Part shown: positions 1-6,420 of the stretch, piece after piece
Numbering within the stretch: position 1 is the stretch's first letter
How the letters are laid out: every line of letters begins with the position of its first letter
Origin: Bacteroidota bacterium
GTDB taxonomy: Bacteria > Bacteroidota > Bacteroidia > Bacteroidales > UBA1715
Direction of reading: 5' to 3'
DNA length: 7,661 nt
Assembly (NCBI GenBank): GCA_029266015.1
Contig: JAJUFK010000103.1
Location: 1 to 7,661, forward strand
The notes under the pieces: generated by a model
What the model was told of the DNA's origin: nothing
Seen by the model: only the letters and a program-made list of their open reading frames with translations
The model's database searches: none
Made by a program: the position numbers and the translations under genes

Positions 1-494
1 CTCATGGAACAAATTCTATAGAAACGAAATGTTTTGAAACAAAATTGGCAATAAAACATGGTGCAACCGAAATTGATGCTGTTATTTGCATACCACAAGT
101 AATTGCACAAGAATGGAAATACATAGAAACAGAAATACACGAATTATCCACAATTTGTAAACAACACAACATTTGTCTTAAAATAATTTTCGAAACTACA
201 TACTTAAATGAATATCAAATAATTAAACTATGCGAAATTTGTTCAAAAGAACACGTTTCTTTTGTAAAAACTTCAACAGGTTTTGATTTTATTAAGCATA
301 AATCCGGATTATATACCACCAAAGGAGCTCAAATAAGCCATATACAATTAATGAAAAAACATTGTTTCAATAATACTCAAATTAAGGCTTCAGGGGGTAT
401 TAAGAGCGCTTCATATTTTATTGAATGTATTGAAGCTGGAGCAACAAGAATTGGTACTTCTGCAACAAAAGATATTCTAAACTCATTACCATAA
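1..494 (+). CDS. deoC: Deoxyribose-phosphate aldolase, C-terminal part (5' end outside window)
   Basis: DERA is a cytoplasmic class I aldolase that splits 2-deoxyribose-5-phosphate into glyceraldehyde-3-phosphate and acetaldehyde in deoxynucleoside catabolism. The frame is open from the left edge (first full codon at 3), so the true start lies outside; an in-frame TTG at 45 is internal. About 163 residues are visible, and roughly the first third of the usual 210-260 is missing. Counting from the codon at 3, the family landmarks are all present: HGTN at the visible start, the catalytic Asp of EIDAV (25), the Schiff-base Lys of VKTSTGF (89), the second active-site Lys of KASGGIK (128), and the phosphate-binding GATRIGTS near the C-terminus. 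It ends in TAA and looks intact. A new promoter seems to start 17 bp after the stop, so it is probably not co-transcribed with the next gene. Family assignment is secure. Confidence 0.95.
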   Translation, partial: HGTNSIETKCFETKLAIKHGATEIDAVICIPQVIAQEWKYIETEIHELSTICKQHNICLKIIFETTYLNEYQIIKLCEICSKEHVSFVKTSTGFDFIKHKSGLYTTKGAQISHIQLMKKHCFNNTQIKASGGIKSASYFIECIEAGATRIGTSATKDILNSLP

Positions 495-510
495 TTTTAT
501 AAAAAAAATA

Positions 511-518
511 TATATTTG
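511..518 (+). promoter_or_regulatory. Bacteroidota-type -7 element for the envelope protein gene
   Basis: TATATTTG matches the TAnnTTTG consensus of the primary sigma factor of Bacteroidota exactly. It lies in the 34-bp gap after deoC. A clear -33 TTG at the expected 19-21 bp spacing is not seen. Transcription would begin near 523-527, only a few bases before the possible start codons at 529, 538 and 541, so the mRNA would have a very short leader or none. In such AT-rich DNA a chance match is possible. Confidence 0.45.
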
Positions 519-528
519 CACAAAAAAA

Positions 529-2079
529 TTGAGAAACGTGGTGAAGTTATTTACAAGACATTTAATTACTATTATTTCTGCACTGTTATTCACATGTGTG
601 GTATATGCCCAAGACGAATTTATGATACATGGTAGAATCCAAACAATAGACAATACTATTGAAGGAGCAACGGTTCGTGTAATGCATGATTATTTAACTA
701 TAAAAAAAATAATTTTAGATAAAACAGGAGCATACACTATATATTTACCTTATGGTAAAAATTATTCATTATTATACGAAAAAAAAGGGTATCAAACTAT
801 TCAAATTGACGCATTGCTTGATTTACCAAAAGATGTAAAGCAATGTTGTTATCGTCCGTTAGAATTATCTTTTCATTTAACAAAACCAGATTCTACTCAT
901 GGCGATATGTTTAACAAAGCTTTTCATACAATTCAATACGACAGAAATTATAAAGGATTCATATACGATATAGATATTGATTATATGATTCAACAACGAA
1001 TAGTAAATGCTCAAATTTTCAAACAAACTTTACTTGCAGCACAAGAAGGTAATAGTTCGCGAAACGATTCAATATTAGTTGAAAAAAAATATTTAGCCCT
1101 TATAAATCAAGGAACCGAATACTATAATCAAAAACAATTTTATGCTGCTCGAAAATTCTTTTTAGAAGCTTCAAAAATAAAACCTGAACGTATGTATCCG
1201 CAATATAAACTTGAAGATATTAAAACAGAATTACAACGATTTGAAACTAAAGCAGAATTATTAGGAATAAATTTAGACTCATTAGTTGCAAAAGAATTGG
1301 CTGCAATTGAGCCAAAAATTGAAGAAAAAAAACCATATCCTCCATATATTCCTTTAACAGACGCACAAGTTGAAGAAATTTTTAAAAATGATTTGAAAAA
1401 ACAAATTCTCAAATCAAGTTCTAATGTTGCTGAAGCTAACCGAACTATTGCATTAATGAATGAATTATTCAAAGATGACATGAAAAAAGTTACAGTGGCT
1501 GACTTTAAGAAACAATCAAATAAAGATTTTAATAAACCTGAAATTGACAAACGTGAAGTTGGTATAAAACCAAAACAAACAAACAAACAAGTTGAAGTTG
1601 CAAAAGCTACTACAGAAACTAAAAAAGTTGAAGAAGTTGTTCAAAAACCAAAAGCTACCGAACCAAATAAAGAAGACCAACAAGAAAAAATTCAAGATAT
1701 AGCAGATGTTATAACCAGCAAACCTGAGAAAAAACCGATTACAACAAAAGAAACAACAGAAAAACCTGTAAAAAAGGTAGTTGATTATAATACGTATCAA
1801 GATTCATTACGTGCTCGCTACCCTGATGAACGAACAATAGAAGTTACTCAAGATGCTCATAAAAAAACTACTCGTGTATTTATGAACAATGGAAAAATAG
1901 TTGAAATATATGCAATGGTAGAACATGCATGGGGAGCAACATATTATTTTATTGAAGAATATCCATCAGGCGCTCAAAGCATAGGATATGCTGCTTTTAT
2001 GAGCCGAACAAAATTATATGATTTACAAAATAATAAACCTTCAGAAATAAAAGATTCTGTTCCGGCACAGAAAAAATAA
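529..2079 (+). CDS. Secreted protein with carboxypeptidase-regulatory-like, TPR-like and C-terminal envelope domain
   Basis: I cannot assign a specific function. Residues 1-27 form a signal peptide (Lys/Arg start, hydrophobic core, probable cut VYA|Q), so the protein is exported. Residues about 32-90 resemble a carboxypeptidase-regulatory-like beta-sandwich (GRI...IEGATVRV, then TGAYTIYLPYGKNYSL and KKGYQTI). Residues about 188-236 read like a TPR helix pair (YYNQKQFYAARKFFLEASKIKP). Residues about 325-418 are a Lys/Glu/Thr-rich, low-complexity linker. Residues about 419-498 form a compact C-terminal unit with HAWGATYYF; similar H-WG-YYF units, as I recall, occur in other Bacteroidota envelope proteins. 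The start is uncertain: TTG 529 is the longest, while GTG 538 or 541 gives an equally good or tidier signal peptide (MKLFTRH...). No transmembrane segment follows the signal peptide. A periplasmic or surface scaffold role is inference only. It lies 53 bp before the sigma factor gene. Confidence 0.85.
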   Translation: MRNVVKLFTRHLITIISALLFTCVVYAQDEFMIHGRIQTIDNTIEGATVRVMHDYLTIKKIILDKTGAYTIYLPYGKNYSLLYEKKGYQTIQIDALLDLPKDVKQCCYRPLELSFHLTKPDSTHGDMFNKAFHTIQYDRNYKGFIYDIDIDYMIQQRIVNAQIFKQTLLAAQEGNSSRNDSILVEKKYLALINQGTEYYNQKQFYAARKFFLEASKIKPERMYPQYKLEDIKTELQRFETKAELLGINLDSLVAKELAAIEPKIEEKKPYPPYIPLTDAQVEEIFKNDLKKQILKSSSNVAEANRTIALMNELFKDDMKKVTVADFKKQSNKDFNKPEIDKREVGIKPKQTNKQVEVAKATTETKKVEEVVQKPKATEPNKEDQQEKIQDIADVITSKPEKKPITTKETTEKPVKKVVDYNTYQDSLRARYPDERTIEVTQDAHKKTTRVFMNNGKIVEIYAMVEHAWGATYYFIEEYPSGAQSIGYAAFMSRTKLYDLQNNKPSEIKDSVPAQKK

Positions 2080-2110
2080 ATTATAATTTCTATTTTTTAG
2101 AATATTATAG

Positions 2111-2117
2111 TATTTTG
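2111..2117 (+). promoter_or_regulatory. Near-consensus -7 element before the sigma factor gene
   Basis: TATTTTG is one base shorter than TAnnTTTG and is followed by CA and an A-rich run, as in the element at 511-518, which reads TTTGCACAAAAAAA against TTTGCAAAAAAAAA here. The g of TTTG lies 16 bases before the ATG at 2133, so the leader would be short. An in-frame TTG (2115) lies inside this element, which argues against using it as the start codon. No clear -33 TTG is present. Confidence 0.35.
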
Positions 2118-2132
2118 CAAAAAAAAAGAACT

Positions 2133-2714
2133 ATGGAAGATTCATCGTTGAATCCAGAAACATGGGTAGATTTATATGGTAATTATTTATATAATTATGC
2201 TATAACTCGTGTATATGACCAAATGATAGCCGAAGATTTGGTACAAGATACATTTTATTCTGCTGTAAAAGCCATACAATCATTCGAAGGTCGTAGTACT
2301 ATTAAAACATGGTTAACGTCTATTTTGAAACGTAAAATAATAGACCACTATCGTAAAAATGCCAGAAGCAAAGAAGATGCTATATTAGACAATGATACTT
2401 TTTTTCAGACTGAAGGTATTTTGAAAGGACACTGGGAAGATGAGCATTTGCCAAATGAATGGGCTGCAGATATATCTCTTGAAGAAAACTCAGAATTTTA
2501 TAAAGTGTTACAATCATGCCTTGCCAATTTACCTGATAAAATGGCAGCATCATTCACTATGAAAGAAATTGATGATTTTTCAACTGAAGAAATTTGTAAG
2601 GAGCTCGATATAACCCCGTCAAACCTTTGGGTTATGATTCATAGGGCTAAGCTTAAACTTAGAAAATGTATTGAGAGAAAATGGTTTTTACCCGACCAAA
2701 AAATGTATACGTAA
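2133..2714 (+). CDS. ECF-type sigma-70 family RNA polymerase sigma factor
   Basis: A group IV (ECF) sigma factor of 193 residues that directs RNA polymerase to a specific promoter set. Region 2 spans about residues 12-77: AEDLVQDTFYSA is the core-binding 2.2 helix, and KTWLTSILKRKIIDHYRK covers the -10-recognising part. A linker of about 50 residues (DNDTFFQTEG...NEWAAD) is longer than in minimal ECFs. Region 4 follows (LANLPDKMAASFTMKEIDDFSTEEICKELDI, then the recognition helix around TPSNLWVMIHRAKLKLRKCI). The start is placed at ATG 2133; a TTG 18 bases upstream falls inside the probable promoter. The stop TAA is followed with no gap by the ATG of a zinc-binding anti-sigma gene, the usual partner order. 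The regulon cannot be read from the window; the envelope protein gene upstream has a related promoter stretch but a different -7 spacing. Confidence 0.93.
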   Translation: MEDSSLNPETWVDLYGNYLYNYAITRVYDQMIAEDLVQDTFYSAVKAIQSFEGRSTIKTWLTSILKRKIIDHYRKNARSKEDAILDNDTFFQTEGILKGHWEDEHLPNEWAADISLEENSEFYKVLQSCLANLPDKMAASFTMKEIDDFSTEEICKELDITPSNLWVMIHRAKLKLRKCIERKWFLPDQKMYT

Positions 2715-3005
2715 ATGAACGCTTTTCAAAAATTGTATATCAGATTCATTAAATGCTTCATTGTTCCGTGTGAACAAGCAAGCTTTTTGCTTACTAAACA
2801 AGAATTCGAAAAACTTACGTTTCGTGAAGCATGGAGACTCCGTATGCATATGGCTAAATGCAAATACTGTCGATGGTTCAAAAAAGAAGATGCATTACTT
2901 ACTCACACTATGGTTCACTTTCAAAAGAAAATTGACAAAGACAGTATGCCTTTTTGTTTAGATCCAAAAAAAATTGAAGAAATTAAACGAAATCTTCAAA
3001 AATAA
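2715..3005 (+). CDS. Small zinc-binding (ZAS/zf-HC2-like) anti-sigma factor
   Basis: A 96-residue protein that probably binds and holds inactive the sigma factor encoded immediately before it. It carries the zinc-anti-sigma signature C19-x25-H45-x3-C49-x2-C52 (PCEQAS...HMAKCKYC), within the pattern CEQAS-LLT-LTFREAWRLRMHMAKCKYCRWF typical of short zf-HC2 proteins of this kind. No hydrophobic segment long enough to cross the membrane is present, so it should be cytoplasmic, unlike many membrane-bound anti-sigmas. In related soluble ZAS proteins the zinc site responds to oxidation or metal exchange; whether this one does is inference. The ATG directly follows the sigma TAA, which suggests translational coupling and balanced amounts of the two proteins. 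It ends 3 bp from the convergent reductase stop codon, with no visible terminator between them. Confidence 0.85.
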   Translation: MNAFQKLYIRFIKCFIVPCEQASFLLTKQEFEKLTFREAWRLRMHMAKCKYCRWFKKEDALLTHTMVHFQKKIDKDSMPFCLDPKKIEEIKRNLQK

Positions 3006-3008
3006 AAT

Positions 3009-4154
3009 CTATTGTATATACCAGCGTTTTATTCTGTTCAATAATGAAGTGTTTTTACCTATTATTGATAAAACATCTAAAATACCTCTATATTTTGAAA
3101 CTTTCTGTTGAATATAATATCGCGTTTTTATTTCTTTCTGTATCCGCTTCTTTAAATGCTCTTCATACTTTTTAGTAGCAGCAGCAGAAAAATCTTGTAT
3201 TTTACAACATTCAACAGCATACATTGCTGCTAAATGCCCGCTAAGCATTGCACTCCCAATACCTCCGCCTGAAATTGGATCTATAAGTGATGCTGCATCG
3301 CCACATATCATATAATTATTACCACTACAATTAAATTCATTTGTATTATAAGGAATCAAACCTCCATGTATTGGTGATATTATGTGAGCATGAGCAAAAC
3401 GTTCGCGTAGTTTCGGATCTTCTTGTATCCAATTATTCATAAGATTATGAATGGTTGTCGAAAATTTTTGAGCATCCTGCATATGATATCCAAAACCAAC
3501 ATTTGCTTGATTATGTGCAAGTGGAAAAATCCATAAATACCCAGGAAAATATTCTTTCTTATAATGTAATTCAATAGTATCTGAATTCATACCTTGCACA
3601 CCGGTATAATATGCTCTCACTGCTACTCCATAATTAGATTTCGAAAACTTTTCTCCCGTAAGTGCTTGCGCTATTTGAGACTTGGCACCATTTGCTATTA
3701 TTACTAATGGTGCCCATGCTATTTTTTGCGATTGCACATATAAAACATAGCCTTGTTTATATTGTTCTATATGTGACACACAAACATTTTGAAAAATTTC
3801 TACATTTTTACAATCCCTTTGTACTAACGAAAACAAAAAATTATCAAACTCATATCGTTTACACGTATATCCAAAACTTGAAAATTCTAATGTATAGATA
3901 TGCGATTTATATACTAAAGCTGTTTTAGATATAGGTTGACTTTGAACTGTTTTCAAAAATTCATCTACATAGTGCGGACATATAGCTCGCAATGTATTTA
4001 TGCTTCTATCGCATATGCCGTCACCACAAATTTTATTTCGCGGAAATTCATCTTTTTCAAATAAGCCTACCTGTAAACCTGATGATTGAAAAGTGAGAGC
4101 CGATGAACAACCTGCAGGTCCGGCTCCTATTATTATTACATCGAATTTTTTCAT
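3009..4154 (-). CDS. FAD-dependent oxidoreductase, geranylgeranyl reductase family
   Basis: A flavoprotein of 381 residues, full length for the family. The N-terminal Rossmann fold has GAGPAG at 10-15 and the ribose-binding acid E33 (GLFEKDEFPRNKICGDG). The second FAD motif GDAASLIDPISGGGIG begins at 285. Between them, PGYLWIFP (Y206, W208, F210, P211) matches the YxWxFP substrate-cavity motif of geranylgeranyl and digeranylgeranyl-glycerophospholipid reductases. These enzymes saturate isoprenoid double bonds, but bacterial homologues also include halogenase-like and other flavoenzymes, so the substrate is open. No transmembrane helix is evident. The start ATG (MKKFDVIIIGAG) is unambiguous from the Rossmann fold. 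It stands alone: convergent with the anti-sigma gene at its 3' end, and separated from the outer-membrane protein gene behind it by a strong terminator, so it should have its own promoter at 4155-4236. Confidence 0.9.
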   Translation of the reverse strand: MKKFDVIIIGAGPAGCSSALTFQSSGLQVGLFEKDEFPRNKICGDGICDRSINTLRAICPHYVDEFLKTVQSQPISKTALVYKSHIYTLEFSSFGYTCKRYEFDNFLFSLVQRDCKNVEIFQNVCVSHIEQYKQGYVLYVQSQKIAWAPLVIIANGAKSQIAQALTGEKFSKSNYGVAVRAYYTGVQGMNSDTIELHYKKEYFPGYLWIFPLAHNQANVGFGYHMQDAQKFSTTIHNLMNNWIQEDPKLRERFAHAHIISPIHGGLIPYNTNEFNCSGNNYMICGDAASLIDPISGGGIGSAMLSGHLAAMYAVECCKIQDFSAAATKKYEEHLKKRIQKEIKTRYYIQQKVSKYRGILDVLSIIGKNTSLLNRIKRWYIQ

Positions 4155-4174
4155 GTATATGTATATTCTACATG

Positions 4175-4182
4175 TAAATATA
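4175..4182 (-). promoter_or_regulatory. Possible -7 element for the reductase gene
   Basis: On the minus strand this reads TATATTTA, one mismatch from TAnnTTTG, and lies about 20 bases before the reductase ATG. A promoter is expected here because the terminator at 4237-4281 closes the upstream transcript. A short inverted repeat, ATTGT-AAT-ACAAT (4189-4201), lies just upstream and could be an operator. Both are weak calls in AT-rich DNA. Confidence 0.25.
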
Positions 4183-4236
4183 ATTCATATTGTAATACAA
4201 TGTGAAAAAAATAAAGAGGAAGTATATAATCAACTG

Positions 4237-4281
4237 AAAAAAAATGCTTTCATCAGTTATATTATCTAACTGATGAAAGCA
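4237..4281 (-). terminator. Intrinsic terminator of the outer-membrane protein gene
   Basis: A perfect 15-bp inverted repeat (TGCTTTCATCAGTTA at 4245-4259 and its complement at 4267-4281) encloses a 7-nt loop. On the minus strand the hairpin is followed by eight T residues (A-tract 4237-4244). It begins 11 bases after the stop codon of the beta-barrel gene. The other strand has no T-tract, so it acts in one direction and insulates the reductase gene downstream. Confidence 0.92.
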
Positions 4282-4291
4282 GTACAAAATA

Positions 4292-4951
4292 TTACAACTT
4301 ATAAATTGCTCCTATAGTAAGAAAACCGGTAGTAAAGATTGTACTAAAATCCACTTTTAGATTTGCTGTATTATTTGTAATTTTTTGCAGATCACCATTT
4401 GGGAGTTCTGTTTTTGTAATATTTGAAGCAAACATACAATTAACAAAATTTAAACGAGCTTCAAGTTCAATTTTTGGAGATAAAGCATACCCCACATTTG
4501 GACTTACATTAAGAACACGTCCTATTCGTTTATCTCCGTCTGTAGTAACACCATTAGATGTAGTTTTATCTGCAGAATACGTTAATCCTAATTCTGCTTC
4601 GGCAAACATTTTAAATTTTTCGCCATTTAACACATAATATCGAGCAAATGGAAGTAAACCAATAGTACCGGTTGTATTAGTTGTATTTGTATTTGGATTT
4701 TCATTAGTATTACTAATTAACCAAAGATTAGAACCAACAGCGATTTTTTCGGACATCATAAAACCAACTTTAGGACACAAAGACATAGAAAATGATGAAT
4801 TATTATCAACTGTAACTGACGAACCACTTGTAGGTTCTGTTTTAGTTTTTCCTCCGGTAGAAGCAATCTGAGCCATTCCACCTACAAATAATTGAGCATG
4901 AGTTATGCTTGCTAAAGCACATAATGCAATAATTGTTATTACTTTTTTCAT
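4292..4951 (-). CDS. Outer-membrane beta-barrel protein (porin-like, OMP_b-brl type)
   Basis: A 219-residue secreted protein. Residues 1-19 are a clear signal peptide (MKKVITIIALCALASITHA, cut before Q). The mature part has alternating polar/hydrophobic stretches with aromatic residues, broken by Asn/Thr/Gly-rich loops, as in small 8-stranded barrels. Examples are FSMSLCPKVGFMM, KIAVGSNLWLIS, GLLPFARYYVL, KFKMFAEAELGLTYS, VSPNVGYALSPKIELEARLNFV and the last strand LTIGAIYKL. The motif 'PxVGYxLSPKIELEARL' is common in Bacteroidota OMP_b-brl proteins. The loop NENPNTNTTNTTGT is low complexity. Its actual role (porin, adhesion, stability) is not shown. The gene stands alone, with its own terminator downstream and a palindrome (5020-5040) in the upstream region. 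Start ATG 4951 is fixed by the signal peptide. Confidence 0.88.
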   Translation of the reverse strand: MKKVITIIALCALASITHAQLFVGGMAQIASTGGKTKTEPTSGSSVTVDNNSSFSMSLCPKVGFMMSEKIAVGSNLWLISNTNENPNTNTTNTTGTIGLLPFARYYVLNGEKFKMFAEAELGLTYSADKTTSNGVTTDGDKRIGRVLNVSPNVGYALSPKIELEARLNFVNCMFASNITKTELPNGDLQKITNNTANLKVDFSTIFTTGFLTIGAIYKL

Positions 4952-4986
4952 TTCATTATTGTTTTATATTTTATGCATTCCCAACA

Positions 4987-4994
4987 TAAAAATA
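4987..4994 (-). promoter_or_regulatory. Possible -7 element for the outer-membrane protein gene
   Basis: On the minus strand this reads TATTTTTA, one mismatch from TAnnTTTG. A TTG (5016-5018) lies 21 bp upstream, within the spacing expected for the -33 element. The leader to the ATG at 4951 would be about 30 bases. Weak on its own, but the palindrome at 5020-5040 abuts the -33 position, as an operator often does. Confidence 0.28.
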
Positions 4995-5019
4995 TTGTTA
5001 AACATTTTATTATTTCAAT

Positions 5020-5040
5020 ATAAGTGGGGAATTCACTTAT
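5020..5040. repeat. Palindrome A: ATAAGTG and CACTTAT arms, upstream of the OMP gene
   Basis: Seven-base perfect arms (ATAAGTG 5020-5026, CACTTAT 5034-5040) flank a 7-nt spacer. It also contains ATAAGTGGG (5020-5028), the exact complement of CCCACTTAT in palindrome B (5650-5658). No T-tract follows on either strand, so it is not an intrinsic terminator. It sits about 70-90 bp upstream of the OMP start codon on the minus strand and about 85 bp beyond the end of the nuclease gene. An operator or a repeat-element end are both possible. Confidence 0.5.
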
Positions 5041-5124
5041 AACTGGCAAATATAAAAATGTTTTGAAATGCCTAAACACAAACAATAAATTTTATAAAAA
5101 AATAATTATAATAAAATATTTGAA

Positions 5125-5538
5125 CTAATGTGTATCTGATTCAAAGTACTGAATCTGATATGTATATGCAATACAAGCTTCGAGTAAAATTTGATGATAT
5201 TTTCTATTTTCCTCAATTATTTTTATCTGCATTTCGCTCACACGTTTTTTAGCTTCTAAAAAGTATTCATCATAGGTATGAGAAATTGGCATCCGTTTTT
5301 CCTTTTGTGCAAGTTGTAATGCAAACGTTGCAGAATGCTTATTTGAACTGGGTCTGTAATGTTCTTGTATTCGTAATTTCATTCGTTTCCTATTAGTACG
5401 CCCTACGTACATTGGAACATTGTCTTCGTAAAATATAAATACTCCATTTATATTTCCAATATCTTTGATGGAAACAAATGGAGATGAAATAATTGAATTA
5501 CATAATTCTTGTACTTCTTTAAAAATTGTATCGTCCAT
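5125..5538 (-). CDS. Stand-alone GIY-YIG nuclease domain protein
   Basis: A 137-residue protein made almost wholly of a GIY-YIG-type nuclease fold. The two signature strands are GVFIFY (G32-Y37, in the GIY position) and MYVGRT (Y44-V45-G46, in the YIG position). They are followed by the basic helix KRMKLRIQEHYRPSS (R56, H60), then FALQLAQKE, and a late Glu (E120 in LLEACIAY) where the metal-binding Glu of the family is expected. An N-terminal extension of about 27 residues precedes the domain. No DNA-binding module such as a NUMOD or zinc finger is fused to it, unlike homing endonucleases. Relatives include repair (UvrC-like) and small uncharacterised nucleases, so the target is unknown. It stands alone between the OMP gene and a divergent regulator gene, with related palindromes on both sides (5020-5040 and 5647-5664). 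Confidence 0.85.
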   Translation of the reverse strand: MDDTIFKEVQELCNSIISSPFVSIKDIGNINGVFIFYEDNVPMYVGRTNRKRMKLRIQEHYRPSSNKHSATFALQLAQKEKRMPISHTYDEYFLEAKKRVSEMQIKIIEENRKYHQILLEACIAYTYQIQYFESDTH

Positions 5539-5646
5539 CGTCGTAAATTTATCATTACACCCCTTCTTACGATAGACTTTAGAATTTGTTTACATTAAAT
5601 TAATATTTTTTAATCATTATTGTCTTTTTACAATATTTTGAAATAC

Positions 5647-5664
5647 TTACCCACTTATGGGTAA
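5647..5664. repeat. Palindrome B: TTACCCA-CTTA-TGGGTAA, upstream of the LuxR-type gene
   Basis: Seven-base perfect arms around CTTA. It shares TACCCACTTRTGGGTA with palindrome C (15 of 16 bases; the R position is A here and G there). It is G/C-rich against a very AT-rich background, lies 109 bp 5' of the nuclease start and 123 bp 5' of the regulator start, so it could act on either divergent gene. On the + strand it is followed by ATTTTTA, so a weak terminator is an alternative, but no + strand gene ends here. An operator for a dimeric regulator fits the size and symmetry. Confidence 0.6.
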
Positions 5665-5787
5665 TTTTTACGAATAAATCCACATCGAAAAAAAAAATAA
5701 TATTCACGGTTTCAGAACCTTAGAACTAACTCGACTGTTATTTATTATTAATAAAAAATTGAAATATTATCAAAATATTTTTATAAA

Positions 5788-6420
5788 ATGATAGTATTCT
5801 GTATTTTTACAAGAAAAATGTTTTTAGATAGTATTATAACGCATCCATACGTATTACTTTTTTCGGCAGATTTTATTCCTTGCTTACAATACAGACAAAA
5901 ACATCCAATTTTTTGCAACACTGCTTTTATACAATATTGTGGATTTACCCAAGAATATGTATCCGGTAAAACATTACATTTATTAGAAGAAGTAATTCAT
6001 CCTGAAGATATTGTATTTTTTATTAATTCTTTAAAATATCTCTTTTCAAATTCTGATTATTTCTTCAAATCGATAATTCGTTTAAAACCAATAAATAGCA
6101 AAGTATATTTACCTGTTCATACTCAAATAATTATTCAAAAAAAAACAAACGACACATATACGCTAATTTGTTTGATTCTACCTTTAGATAAACAAGCAAA
6201 TATTGGCAATGTAATGAGAGATAAGCATATTTTATTAAAACTTACAATGCGAGAATACGACATAGCATGTCTGCTTGCACATGGCAAAACAAACAATGAA
6301 ATAGCCGATATGCTTTTTTTAAGCGTAGAAACCATTAAAACTCATCGCCGTAATATAAAGAAAAAATTAAAAGCAAAAAACAATACACATCTACTTCAAT
6401 TGCTGATGAAAGAGTTTTAA
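5788..6420 (+). CDS. LuxR-family transcription regulator with N-terminal PAS-like domain
   Basis: A 210-residue cytoplasmic DNA-binding regulator. The N-terminal half (about residues 20-135) looks like a PAS fold: FCNTAFIQYCGFTQEYVSGKTL, then EEVIHPEDIVFFINSLKYLF with the HPED of PAS_3-type domains at 71-74, then beta strands to TLICLILPL. The C-terminal GerE domain starts at L152 (LTMREYDIACLLAHGKTNNEIADMLFLS), with the recognition helix VETIKTHRRNIKKKL at about 180-194. No receiver-domain phosphorylation site is present, so the signal would come through the PAS pocket or a partner; no ligand residues can be named. ATG 5788 is used; ATG 5818 (MFLDSIITHPY...) is an equally good start and still contains the whole PAS region. 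Dimeric LuxR proteins bind inverted repeats of about 18-20 bp, and palindrome B lies upstream, so autoregulation is possible but not shown. Confidence 0.9.
   Translation: MIVFCIFTRKMFLDSIITHPYVLLFSADFIPCLQYRQKHPIFCNTAFIQYCGFTQEYVSGKTLHLLEEVIHPEDIVFFINSLKYLFSNSDYFFKSIIRLKPINSKVYLPVHTQIIIQKKTNDTYTLICLILPLDKQANIGNVMRDKHILLKLTMREYDIACLLAHGKTNNEIADMLFLSVETIKTHRRNIKKKLKAKNNTHLLQLLMKEF

Noticed and set aside
1140..1800. Two long minus-strand open frames opposite the envelope protein gene
   Set aside because: They lie antisense to the Lys/Glu-rich linker; their Phe/Cys/Asn-rich translations mirror AAA/GAA-rich codons and show no family features.
2070..2097. AT-only inverted repeat after the envelope protein stop codon as a terminator
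   Set aside because: The arms consist only of A and T, would form a very weak hairpin, and match what base composition alone would give.
2761..2961. Plus-strand frame overlapping the anti-sigma gene
   Set aside because: It is out of frame with the gene carrying the clear C-Hx3-Cx2-C motif, and its own translation shows no recognisable pattern.
3662..3928. Plus-strand frame opposite the reductase gene
   Set aside because: Antisense to a complete FAD enzyme; no promoter and no family features.
5647..5670. Palindrome B as an intrinsic terminator (followed by ATTTTTA on the + strand)
   Set aside because: No plus-strand gene ends upstream of it, the stem has only three G/C pairs, and the same core recurs at 6941-6960 without a T-tract.
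5688..5697. Ten-A run upstream of the LuxR-type gene as a phase-variation tract
   Set aside because: Long A-runs are frequent in this AT-rich DNA and this one lies outside any visible promoter element or coding frame.
6135..6335. Minus-strand frame opposite the LuxR-type gene
   Set aside because: Antisense to the PAS/GerE coding sequence; no independent support.
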